From an uncultured Alphaproteobacteria bacterium (GTDB lineage: Bacteria > Pseudomonadota > Alphaproteobacteria > Micropepsales > Micropepsaceae): DNA of 64,000 nt. The stretch is taken from assembly GCA_903862715.1 (NCBI GenBank), contig CAIOYY010000015.1:21638-85637 (forward strand), read 5' to 3'. Shown piece after piece: positions 41,313 to 51,796 of this stretch (position 1 is the stretch's first letter; each line of letters opens with the position of its first letter). The translations under genes were made by a program, and so were the position numbers. Below the pieces are notes generated by a model that was not told the origin of the DNA, ran no database searches, and saw only the letters and a list, made by a program, of their open reading frames with translations.

Positions 41313-44280
41313 CGCCGCCCTCGCCGATCAGCGACCATTCCCGCACGCGCGCGAGATGATCGTAATCGCGGACATCGCTGAGGCGTTCCATCGTCTCGCG
41401 CGAGCGATAGGGCTGGGCCTCATCGTCATAGCGCGCGATGCGCTGCATCAGTCTTGTTAGCGCTTCTTCGGCTTTCTCCGTCGCGTCCTTGTCAAAAATC
41501 AGTTCTCTGCCTGGCGGCACCGCGCCGGTCAACTGGACATGCACGAATTCGCGGATATGCCGGGCCCGAACGCCTTCAAATGCGCCGCGCATCAGCATCG
41601 CTGCCTCCAGCGGAAGCTGTGGCGCCAGAAGAATCTCGATCTGCTTCTGCGACGGCACACGTCCCGTTTTATAGTCGAGCAGGGAGGCCGCGCCGTCGTC
41701 GAATATTTCGATGCGGTCGGCGCGGCCGCGCAAGGTGAACATGCCGCCTGGCGCGGGAATTTCGAGCCGGCCGTCGATCTCGATCTCCGTCATGGCTCTA
41801 GCAAGGGCCTTGCGCCGTTCGGTCTCATAGGCAAGGAACCATTGCGCCGCGCGAGAAAAACGCGGCCGCCAAAGCGCGGTCGCGGCATGCGAAGCCCCCG
41901 CATTGCGGAAGGCCTCGTCGCCAAGGCGCAGCAATACGGCCAGCGCGTCCTCCGGCAATGTGTTGGGATAGACGTTGAGGAAACGTTCCAGCGCGCCGTG
42001 AATGGCGATGCCGCGTTCGCGCGGGCCCGGCTCGACATCGATGGGATCGAGCGGCTTCAGCCGCAGAATATGTTTCGCATAGATCGCATAGGGATCGCGC
42101 AGCCAGGTTTCGATCTGCGTTACGCTTAAGGCCCGCGGACGTACCGCCACCGGCGGACGCGGTTCGGGACGTGCCGCGCGTGTTTCACGCGGCGCGTCAT
42201 CGATGCGCCTTGCCCAGTCCAGCGGCGGCGAAAGCGCCGTCCACGCTCCCGCGATCTCGAGCCCGCGCGCCAATTGTTTGAGGCGGAGCAGCCAGCGCGA
42301 CGGATGGGTCGGCGCGCCGTGCTGTTTGAGCGACCGCGTCAGAAGCACAGTCGGTCCTGCCGCCAGCGTCGCGAAATCATGTGCGGCAAGCCCGGTCTTG
42401 CGTTCCGGCGGTTCCAGCCCAAGCGCGCCGCGCATCGGACGCGACAGCCAGGGATCGGTCGCGGTCTCCGCCGGCCATACACCCTCGTTCAATCCGCCGA
42501 GCACAACCAGGTCGAAGTGCTGCAACCGCGCTTCCAGCGGTCCGAGCAGCGCTAGACGCGGATGAAGCCCACCGCGCGGCCGCACCACGCGCGCTTCACC
42601 AAGATCACGGAAAAGATCGGCATAGTGATCCCCCGATCCGAGAATGATGTCCTCGCCTTCCGCAATCAGCTCCTTCACCAGCGTCGCCGCCGCTTCACCG
42701 GCCTCGCCGCGCCACAGATGATCGGTGCCGGGCGCGTTCGCCGTTGCCGCGAGTGCTTCGCCGATGCGCGCGTGCAGGCTCACTATGTCGCGCAAAGGCA
42801 CATCGCGCGCTTGCGTAATGCGCTGCAACGGTTCGAGCATGTCCTGCAGATCGGTGAACCAGCGGATCAGTTGCTCGTCCGGTCTTTTCGCGCCGCGAAG
42901 TCTCAATGCAATGCCGGTCAGCCCGTTTTCGGGGCGAAGGCCACGCAAGGCTGCACGCTCCATCGCGCGCACATTCCGGCGAAACGTGGCGCGTTCCCTG
43001 CCGCCTGCGGCCAGCGGGTGTTTCAGCAGGGCCAAGAGCGCGACGGGCGCGAAATCTTCTGCCGCGGCGCGCGCCAGCAGCGCGAGAAACACGCCCGGCG
43101 GCGTGCGCGAAAGCGGCGTTCCCGCGCTATCGTCGATCTTGATATTCCAGCGCGACAATTCCGCCGCCACGCGCCGCGCGATGCCACGATCCGGCGTCAC
43201 CAGCGCGGCGGTGCGCTGCGGCGTTTCCAGCGCCTCACGCAAGGCCATCGCTATCGCAAGCGCTTCCTCCTGCGGGTTCGCGGCTTCGATCAGCGACAGC
43301 CCGATCAGCGCGTCGGCGAACGCGTCTTTTTCTTTTTCTACCATATCGCGCCAGGCATGGGTCGTCGGCGGCGGCCGCAATGCCTCGGCAATAAAGCGCG
43401 ACCTTGAGGACGGTTGGCGTTTCGTATCTTCCCACGGCAGCACTTCGTCGCGCGCGATCGCCACATGCGCCAGCAATTGTTTCAACCCATATTGTGCATG
43501 TCCCGCATCAAGCGCTTCCCAACTCGCCGCATCGAGAATCGTATCGAGCGCGGGCAATACCAGTGCGCCCTGCGGCAGGCATGCGATGGTTTTCAGCAAT
43601 TCACGCGTTGCAGGAATGGAGCCGGTGGAACCGGCGGCGATCACCAGGCCCTGCGGCGGGTGGGTGGCAAATCGCAACGCCTGCTGGCGTATCAGCGCGT
43701 CGCGCCGCGCGGCGGGCTCCATCCATCCGCTCTCTTCAAGAAACAGCGGCCATTGCGTACCGATAATACCGAGAAAATCGACCACCTCTTCCCAATGCCG
43801 GGCAAGGTCGGTGGGCGCGAGGTGCTTAAGTTTCGTCAGATCGGCGTTCTGTTCGGCGGCCTCGTCGAGAAAGCGCGCGAGTTCGCCCGCATGGGAAACC
43901 GCCTGTGCGAAGGGAAGGGCGCCGCCGCGCGCGCGGTGCCAGCGTTCCACCATCGTCGCCAGCACAAGCCGCCGCTTCAGCGGCCCGATGGCGGGCTGCA
44001 GCGCCAGATCATCCGTAGACGGATCGAATGCGTCTTCCGCCTCGTCCAGATCCCCCAGCGCCCTTATGCGCGGTCCCAGCGACGCGCCTTCCAGCTCGGC
44101 GGAAAACGCTTCGTGCAGGGTACGCACCGCGCGCCGTGTCGGCACGAAAATCGTGACGTCGGCCAGCGCCAACGGATCGCGGCCGACGCGTTTGATCGTG
44201 CCCTGAGCCAGCACGCGGGCAAAGGCAGTGCCCGCTTCGATGGTGTAAACCTTGGGGTGCGTGCGCGCCGCCACCGCCAT
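41308..44280 (-). CDS. addB: double-strand break repair protein AddB
   Basis: VTIFVPTRRAVRTLHEAF; PD-(D/E)XK region with LLDYKTGRVPSQKQI; overlaps addA. Confidence 0.95.
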   Translation of the reverse strand: MAVAARTHPKVYTIEAGTAFARVLAQGTIKRVGRDPLALADVTIFVPTRRAVRTLHEAFSAELEGASLGPRIRALGDLDEAEDAFDPSTDDLALQPAIGPLKRRLVLATMVERWHRARGGALPFAQAVSHAGELARFLDEAAEQNADLTKLKHLAPTDLARHWEEVVDFLGIIGTQWPLFLEESGWMEPAARRDALIRQQALRFATHPPQGLVIAAGSTGSIPATRELLKTIACLPQGALVLPALDTILDAASWEALDAGHAQYGLKQLLAHVAIARDEVLPWEDTKRQPSSRSRFIAEALRPPPTTHAWRDMVEKEKDAFADALIGLSLIEAANPQEEALAIAMALREALETPQRTAALVTPDRGIARRVAAELSRWNIKIDDSAGTPLSRTPPGVFLALLARAAAEDFAPVALLALLKHPLAAGGRERATFRRNVRAMERAALRGLRPENGLTGIALRLRGAKRPDEQLIRWFTDLQDMLEPLQRITQARDVPLRDIVSLHARIGEALAATANAPGTDHLWRGEAGEAAATLVKELIAEGEDIILGSGDHYADLFRDLGEARVVRPRGGLHPRLALLGPLEARLQHFDLVVLGGLNEGVWPAETATDPWLSRPMRGALGLEPPERKTGLAAHDFATLAAGPTVLLTRSLKQHGAPTHPSRWLLRLKQLARGLEIAGAWTALSPPLDWARRIDDAPRETRAARPEPRPPVAVRPRALSVTQIETWLRDPYAIYAKHILRLKPLDPIDVEPGPRERGIAIHGALERFLNVYPNTLPEDALAVLLRLGDEAFRNAGASHAATALWRPRFSRAAQWFLAYETERRKALARAMTEIEIDGRLEIPAPGGMFTLRGRADRIEIFDDGAASLLDYKTGRVPSQKQIEILLAPQLPLEAAMLMRGAFEGVRARHIREFVHVQLTGAVPPGRELIFDKDATEKAEEALTRLMQRIARYDDEAQPYRSRETMERLSDVRDYDHLARVREWSLIGEGGE

Positions 44281-45041
44281 CAGGGCCGGTGTTGCAGATC
44301 GTTCAGAAAGGCTTCGGCCTCGTCGCGCGCTTCGGGCGTTCCGACATGAATCCACACGCCGTCCAGCCTTATGCCGAACAGGCGCTCGCGCTCGATGGCC
44401 TGGTCCCACAGGGGATTGATCGAGAAACGCCCGGTCGGCGCATCGGCGAACAGGCGCGGATGCACGATCTGAAGTCCCGTCCACACGAAGGGCGCGAGCT
44501 TCATTTCTGCGCGGCGCTTCAAACGCCCCACAGTGTCCATTTCGAAATCGCCGCGTCCGTCAAAGCCGATGCTGGTCGCGCAGGGCGCCAGCAGCATCAG
44601 CGCGTCCATCGTCTCGGATTCCCAGCGCTCCTGCATGCGGCTCATCGCGCGGCCCATGCCCTCGACCCACATGGAATCCGCATTCTGGGTGAAGAAGGGT
44701 TCGTCGCGGAACAAAGGCAGCGCCTTCGCAATTGCGCCCCCGGTATCGAGAATCATGTCGCTTTCGTCGCAGATCTGGAGGGCGACGTCGGTCCGCTTGG
44801 CGAGATGCTTTTTCATCATCTCGGCCTTGTAATGAACATTTACGACGATATGGGTCACGCCACCGCGCACCAGCCTGTCGATGGCATGATCGATGAGCGT
44901 CCTGCCGTTCACTTCGACCAGCGGCTTGGGTCTGTCGCTCGTCAGGGGGCCCATGCGCGTGCCGAGACCCGCCGCCAGAATCATCGCCTGGTTGATGGTC
45001 TTCGTCTTGGCCTTCATGGTTGGCGCGGTCGTCACTGTCAC
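44280..45041 (-). CDS. murU: nucleotidyltransferase (N-acetylmuramate-1-P uridylyltransferase, MurU-like)
   Basis: MILAAGLGTRMGPLTSDRPKPLVEVNGRTLIDHAIDRL; adjacent to an AmgK-like kinase. Confidence 0.88.
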   Translation of the reverse strand: MTVTTAPTMKAKTKTINQAMILAAGLGTRMGPLTSDRPKPLVEVNGRTLIDHAIDRLVRGGVTHIVVNVHYKAEMMKKHLAKRTDVALQICDESDMILDTGGAIAKALPLFRDEPFFTQNADSMWVEGMGRAMSRMQERWESETMDALMLLAPCATSIGFDGRGDFEMDTVGRLKRRAEMKLAPFVWTGLQIVHPRLFADAPTGRFSINPLWDQAIERERLFGIRLDGVWIHVGTPEARDEAEAFLNDLQHRP

Positions 45042-46159
45042 TGAAACTCTCCCTGAACCGGCACTCTCGCGGCGCGTGCCTCGTTGGGCACATTACGGTC
45101 ATACCATGTCTTTAATTTTACCAGCGACGGATGGCTGAGGTCGCGCGCCATATATCCCCAGACGCGCGGCAGATGCGCGAGGTAACGCGGTTTGCCGTCC
45201 CGTTTGGCGAGGCGGGCAAAAATCCCGATAATCTTGGCGTTGCGCTGGGCGGCAAGAAGTGCCGCCGCCGCCCGGAACGCCTCATCGCCGCCTTGCGGCC
45301 TCGCGCGGGCGAGATAACGCCGGGTCATGGCCTCGGCCAGCTCGGGCGGCACATCCCGACGTGCGTCCTCCAGAAGGGAGATCAGATCATAGGCGGCATG
45401 CCCCGCCACCGCGTCCTGAAAATCGACAAGGCCGACGCGTGCGACGCCCGTCCGTTCCGGCATCCATAAAAGGTTCTGCGCGTGGTAATCGCGGTGAACG
45501 AGAATGCGGGGCGCATCTTTCAAAGGCTGCAACGCTTCGCACCATAAAGTGCGATGCTCGTTCTGCAGGGAATCGCTTGCAGGCGTCCCGAACGCCATCG
45601 GCCAAAACCATTCGGTCAGCAGATCCGTCTCGGCCAGCAAGGCGGTTTCGTCATAAGCGAACAGCGCCTTGCCGTTCATGTCGGCGGGAGCCGTTTCCGT
45701 ATGCAGCGTCGCCAGCGCGTCGATCGCCGCGCCGTAAAGCTCGGTTGCGTCCGCGCCGCGCGTCAGCGCATCGGCGTAAAGATTGTCGCCAAAATCTTCG
45801 AGCAGCAGAAACCCGCGCGGCGCGTTGGCGGCGTAAAGCGCGGGCGCGGCAAGGCCGCGCGCGCGCAGGTAATCGGCCACCGCAACGAACCGCGCGCAAT
45901 CCGCGCCCGCGAGCCTCGCCACCGCATTATAACCAAGGCGCCTGCGTTCTTCGGGGCTGGCATCCGCCGCCGCAACGGGGGCCTCCGCGCCTTGCGGCTG
46001 GTCCATCAGCATGGCGGTTTTGTCACCCTTCTCGGCGCGGATGTAACGCCGCGTCGAGGCATCGCCCGGCAGCGGTTGAAGGCGGGCATCCCCCCATCCT
46101 GCGTCCTGCAGAAAGGCGCGCATCTCGTCGTCGCGCGAAAGATCGTTATGGCTCATCAA
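45038..46159 (-). CDS. amgK: aminoglycoside phosphotransferase family sugar kinase (AmgK-like)
   Basis: APH fold motifs ILVHRDYHAQNLLWMPER and VGLVDFQDAVAGHAAYDLISLLEDARRDV. Confidence 0.87.
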   Translation of the reverse strand: MMSHNDLSRDDEMRAFLQDAGWGDARLQPLPGDASTRRYIRAEKGDKTAMLMDQPQGAEAPVAAADASPEERRRLGYNAVARLAGADCARFVAVADYLRARGLAAPALYAANAPRGFLLLEDFGDNLYADALTRGADATELYGAAIDALATLHTETAPADMNGKALFAYDETALLAETDLLTEWFWPMAFGTPASDSLQNEHRTLWCEALQPLKDAPRILVHRDYHAQNLLWMPERTGVARVGLVDFQDAVAGHAAYDLISLLEDARRDVPPELAEAMTRRYLARARPQGGDEAFRAAAALLAAQRNAKIIGIFARLAKRDGKPRYLAHLPRVWGYMARDLSHPSLVKLKTWYDRNVPNEARAARVPVQGEFQ

Positions 46160-46614
46160 ATTCCATCCACCACGCGCCGCCAGTACTCACCACCGCGAAT
46201 ATGGGCGATACGCGTCTGTTCTCCCACCGGCTTCAATTCGATATGCAGCGCCGTCTCAGGCCAGTAATCCGCCGCCCGTTCCGGCCATTCCGCCAGCACC
46301 GCGCCGTCCTCCAGCGCATCCTCCAGACCCAGCTCGGCAAGGTCGATTTCGCGTTCGATTCGGTAGAGGTCGAAATGCCGGATCGTGAGGTCCGCCGTCT
46401 CGTAATGCTGCACCAGGGTAAAGGTCGGGCTCGGCACATGGCCGGTGATGCCCGATGCCTGGATGACGGCCCGCGCCAGCGCGGTTTTGCCTGCCCCCAG
46501 AGGCCCCGACAGCAGGACCGCGTCGCCCACACGCAAGGCGCCGGCAATGCGGGCGCCCAGCGCCCGCGTCGCGGCCTCATCGGCAAGCGTCATGGTGGTG
46601 TCGATTCCCGTCAC
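46156..46614 (-). CDS. tsaE: tRNA threonylcarbamoyladenosine biosynthesis ATPase TsaE
   Basis: LSGPLGAGKTALARAVIQA, VPSPTFTLVQHYE, HFDLYRIERE. Confidence 0.94.
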   Translation of the reverse strand: MTGIDTTMTLADEAATRALGARIAGALRVGDAVLLSGPLGAGKTALARAVIQASGITGHVPSPTFTLVQHYETADLTIRHFDLYRIEREIDLAELGLEDALEDGAVLAEWPERAADYWPETALHIELKPVGEQTRIAHIRGGEYWRRVVDGI

Positions 46615-46749
46615 CCAAAAGACTTAGCGCGCGGGAAGGGGCGCGCTCAATGTCGGGGTTTTTAAGTCCAATTGCGGCGCGCCTCCCCCCATGCTACCCG
46701 CGATAGTCCCTCAGGGCGCGCCCCCTTCAACCGGATTTTGCAGCAGCAT

Positions 46750-48304
<1,555 letters not shown>

Positions 48305-48542
48305 ACTCTCGTCCTGAGCCTGTCGAAGGACGACGAGGGCGCTCTACCCTGTCATTCCCTGCGAGCCGCGCCGATTCCCGGACGTGATCCGGGGGAAGGT
48401 AGGCGCGGGACGTAACCTAAGTGGGCATGCGCGCCCGATGACGGGAAGAACGCTTGATCTTTTCGAAGCCGATGCGCTGAATTCCCTATCGTCGTTTTTC
48501 CGCGTTCGTCGCAAAAGACGCGTTACCCACATTTACTTTTCA

Positions 48543-48631
48543 CCTCCCCCGACGCGGGGTGGGAGGGCGATCAGCGAAAGGTCCGGTGGACCTTCCGCCG
48601 CCCGGAAACGAAGTCTTGCCCAGCAAGACTT
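48543..48631. repeat. cluster of three hairpins in intergenic DNA
   Basis: CCTCCC...GGGAGG (48543-48566), AAGGTCC-GGT-GGACCTT (48578-48594), AAGTCTTGC-CCA-GCAAGACTT (48611-48631). Confidence 0.7.
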
Positions 48632-48665
48632 CGGGTGGGGGGCTTACTCGATCTCCGAAAAAATA

Positions 48666-48684
48666 TACCGAACGGTCGGTTTTT
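48666..48684. promoter_or_regulatory. imperfect TetR-operator-like site
   Basis: ACCGAACGGTCGGT, one mismatched pair from the palindrome ACCGACCGGTCGGT. Confidence 0.4.
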
Positions 48685-48804
48685 GCGCAGCGGTGAAGCA
48701 AACGCGCCGCACAAGTCCGCATCGAAAAAAAACGTCAATGGAATTAAGAGGATAGCGCGCCATTCTACGCTCTTTGCCGCTGCCTGAAACCGCCCGCGAA
48801 AAAC

Positions 48805-48832
48805 AAAACATACCGACCGGTCGGTATGTTTT
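48805..48832. promoter_or_regulatory. perfect 28-bp palindrome; TetR-type operator and/or bidirectional terminator
   Basis: AAAACATACCGACC|GGTCGGTATGTTTT. On the minus strand a GTTTTT tract follows, 7 bp downstream of the kinase stop codon. Confidence 0.7.
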
Positions 48833-48839
48833 TAAGATT

Positions 48840-51278
48840 TTACTCGCCCGCATCCATCACGGGCAGCGAATTCGCGGAACGCTTGCTTTCGATATTGCGC
48901 GGCAGATGGCAGGTGACTTTCGTTCCCGTCGGGCCCGACTGCAGTTCGACCCAGCCCTGATGCAATTCGACGAAGCGGCTGACCAGCGCAAGGCCCAGCC
49001 CTGCGCCCGCGCGGGCGCCGGTGCGTCCGCTTTTCGCCGAGAAGCGCTCAAAGGCCGACGGTTTCACGTCGTCCGGAATGCCCGGGCCGGTATCCGCGAC
49101 GTAGAACTGCACATCCTCGTTGGTGATATCGCCACCGATGGTGATGGTGCCACCGCGCGGCGTGAATTTCAGTGCGTTCGACAGAAGGTTGAATAATATC
49201 TGCCCGATGCGCCGCTTGTCGGCGATAAAGGTGCCCGCATCCATCGGGCAATCCAGTTCCAGCGTCAGCCCGATACGTCCCGCGCCGCGCCTCGTATGGT
49301 CGATGATGGCGGCAAGCATTGCATAGAGGTCGATCTTTTCGAGATCGAGTTCCATCACGCCCGCCTCGATCTGCGACAGATCGAGAATGTCGTTCACGAG
49401 ATCGCGCAGCGTGTTCGATGCCGATAGCACGGCATCGACATATTCGCCCTGGCGCGGGCTCAAGTTTCCTGCGGTACCGGCTTTCAGAAGTTCGGTAAAG
49501 CCGATGATCGAGTTCAACGGCGTGCGCAATTCATAGGACACACGCTTCACGAATTCGGTCTTCATGTTGTCGGCTTTTTCCAGGCCCTGATTGCGCTCGC
49601 GCAATGCGGTCTCGATGCGGAAGCGGTCGGTCACATCGGCGAAGCTCACCAGGGTCGCGCCATCAGGCAGCGGCGCCAGCGTCAGCGACAGGATTTTTCC
49701 GTCCGACCGTTCGGCTTCGCCATATTCGCGGCGGCGTTCCGGGGTCGCCGCCGTCACGGCGGACGTGACAATGTCCCACATGCGCTCATGACCGAAGCGT
49801 GCGGTGCAGGCATCGGCGAGATTTTTCAGATGGGGCTCGGCATTCAGTTCGGCGGCTTCGAACTGCCAGATATGCATGAAGGCGGCATTGTGCAGTTTCA
49901 GCCGTCCATTAGGCCCAAACACCGCAACGCCTTCCTGCAGCGTATCGAGCGTCGCCCGCTGCACCTTGATGAGTGTGTTGTAGGAGCTCTCCAGACGCAG
50001 CTGGTCGGACACGTCCTCATAGAGGAAAATAATACCGCCAAAGGGATGGGGTTGCGCCACCACGCGCAGGGTTTTGCCGCCGGGCAGATGCCATAATTCC
50101 TCCGGGTGATCGTCGGCCTTCTCGAACAGTTTCAGATGATCGGTTTTCCAGGCGCGGAAATCGGGCTGCTCCGGAAGGCGGCGAAGCTCGCGCAGACGAT
50201 CGACAATTTCGCCTTCGGTCGGACGGCCATCGAGCCAGGTTTCGGCCAGCCCCCACAGCCGCACATAGGCGCGGTTGAAGAAGTTCAGTTTCTGGTCGGC
50301 GCCGAAAATCGCCACCGCCGTCGCCAGCTTGTCGAGCGTTTCGGCATGGGCGTCGATATGCTGCTGCAGCCGCGCTTCGGCCTCCGCGAGGCCCGTAACG
50401 TCGCTCGCCGTTCCGGCAATGCTGCCATTGGGCAGCGGCGTCAGATGAAAATTCAGCGCGCGGCGTTCGCCGCCTATGATGGCGTAACGCTTCGCATCCA
50501 TTGGCTCGTTTTCGGTGCGCACCGCACTGGCGAGATCGCGTTCCGAGCGGTCAAGCGCCACGCCGTTCTCGAGCGCGTCTTCGACCGAATTCGCGCCGGT
50601 CGCGGCGAGGAAGGCGCGGTTGACGAAACGCAAGCCGAGATCCTTGCCGCGCACCCATACGGGCGTCGGGAGCGCATCGAGCGCGGCGCGGAAATCGGTT
50701 TCGACGCCTGCAATCTTCGCTTCTTCTTCCAGAAACACCGCCGCATATCCGCCGGCGGGGCGACCGCGGACTGCGATCCCTGCGCCTTCCGAGGTGCGCG
50801 CCGTCATGGCAAAGGGCGTACCGCTATCGCCCAGTGCATCGAGCGCGGTCGACAATTGCGTGGCGTCGGGACCGGCGAGACAGGATTCGAGAAGTTTGTC
50901 GGCCCCCGCGAAGCTTAAAGGCTCGCCGGATTCCGGACCCCACACGATGACGGATTCTTTTCCGGCGGAAAGAATCGTATCGCGCAGCGACAGAAGCGAA
51001 CGCGCGCGGCCCGCCGTCACGCGCAAAGCACGGCGTAGTTTCAGCGTGCCCTGATATTCCGCGAGCGCCCATAACGCGCCCGCAACCGCGAGCGCCGCCG
51101 CACCGACGACGATCGCGAGCACGACGACATCAGGAAGACCGAGCGGCATGACGGGAATCGATTCTGCCGACCACGCGAATGAGGGCAGGGCGGCGATGGT
51201 CGCTGCGAGCGCCACGCTACGAGGACGAAGTCCTGCCGGAATTGCACGCGTCACCGACTGTCCCCCGCCAAGCCCCAA
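48840..51278 (-). CDS. divL: DivL-like PAS sensor kinase with Tyr at the H-box position
   Basis: PAS domains; HisKA region reads KRVSYELRTPLNSIIGF (Tyr in place of the usual His); HATPase_c present (FNLLSNALKFTPRGGTI; DTGPGIP). Confidence 0.85.
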   Translation of the reverse strand: MGLGGGQSVTRAIPAGLRPRSVALAATIAALPSFAWSAESIPVMPLGLPDVVVLAIVVGAAALAVAGALWALAEYQGTLKLRRALRVTAGRARSLLSLRDTILSAGKESVIVWGPESGEPLSFAGADKLLESCLAGPDATQLSTALDALGDSGTPFAMTARTSEGAGIAVRGRPAGGYAAVFLEEEAKIAGVETDFRAALDALPTPVWVRGKDLGLRFVNRAFLAATGANSVEDALENGVALDRSERDLASAVRTENEPMDAKRYAIIGGERRALNFHLTPLPNGSIAGTASDVTGLAEAEARLQQHIDAHAETLDKLATAVAIFGADQKLNFFNRAYVRLWGLAETWLDGRPTEGEIVDRLRELRRLPEQPDFRAWKTDHLKLFEKADDHPEELWHLPGGKTLRVVAQPHPFGGIIFLYEDVSDQLRLESSYNTLIKVQRATLDTLQEGVAVFGPNGRLKLHNAAFMHIWQFEAAELNAEPHLKNLADACTARFGHERMWDIVTSAVTAATPERRREYGEAERSDGKILSLTLAPLPDGATLVSFADVTDRFRIETALRERNQGLEKADNMKTEFVKRVSYELRTPLNSIIGFTELLKAGTAGNLSPRQGEYVDAVLSASNTLRDLVNDILDLSQIEAGVMELDLEKIDLYAMLAAIIDHTRRGAGRIGLTLELDCPMDAGTFIADKRRIGQILFNLLSNALKFTPRGGTITIGGDITNEDVQFYVADTGPGIPDDVKPSAFERFSAKSGRTGARAGAGLGLALVSRFVELHQGWVELQSGPTGTKVTCHLPRNIESKRSANSLPVMDAGE

Positions 51279-51535
51279 TGGGTATGGGCCTTCCCAGAAG
51301 CGCCCCGTCTTGGCATGTGTCCCGTTACCCGATCCGCCGAATCCGACGAATCACTGTGGAATCAACATGATAGGGCCGTGAGTCTGTGCCGCAAGGGAAT
51401 GTGGTTAAAAATTAGTAAAAGCCCAAATATTGAATCATTAACGATGGGTGGTGGTGTCGGGCAAATACTTGAGTCACATCAGGGCATTAGGCTCTAGTCG
51501 ATCGACCGGGACCGTCCGGGTAAGGGGGAGCGATA

Positions 51536-51790
51536 ATGTCCGGCGTTTCGATTTTGGGCCTGTTGGCGGGGTTCTGCACCACGCTGGCCTTCGTGCCGCA
51601 GGTCCTGCGCATCTGGCGCACACGCGAGACGGGCGACCTATCGCTGGTCACCTTTCTCACTTTCACCTTCGGCGTTTTACTTTGGCTTCTCTATGGCATC
51701 GCGCTTGGCGACATCGCCATCATCGCCGCGAACATCGTCACCTTTGTCCTGGCGGCGACGATCCTCTATTTCAAATTCCGTTACGGATGA
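51536..51790 (+). CDS. SemiSWEET-type (PQ-loop) small sugar transporter
   Basis: 84 aa, three TM segments, GFCTTLAFVPQVLRIWRTRETGDLSLVTF. Confidence 0.9.
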   Translation: MSGVSILGLLAGFCTTLAFVPQVLRIWRTRETGDLSLVTFLTFTFGVLLWLLYGIALGDIAIIAANIVTFVLAATILYFKFRYG

Positions 51791-51796
51791 TGCCGT

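Noticed and set aside
42725-44206. 493-aa + strand ORF inside addB
   Set aside because: Ser/Arg/Ala-rich antisense frame to addB; no domain.
45259-46665. 468-aa + strand ORF opposite amgK and tsaE
   Set aside because: Arg/Pro-rich antisense frame covering two conserved genes.
48384-48755. 123-aa + strand ORF between the ferredoxin gene and divL
   Set aside because: Runs across the three hairpins and the operator-like site; low-quality composition and no start signal.
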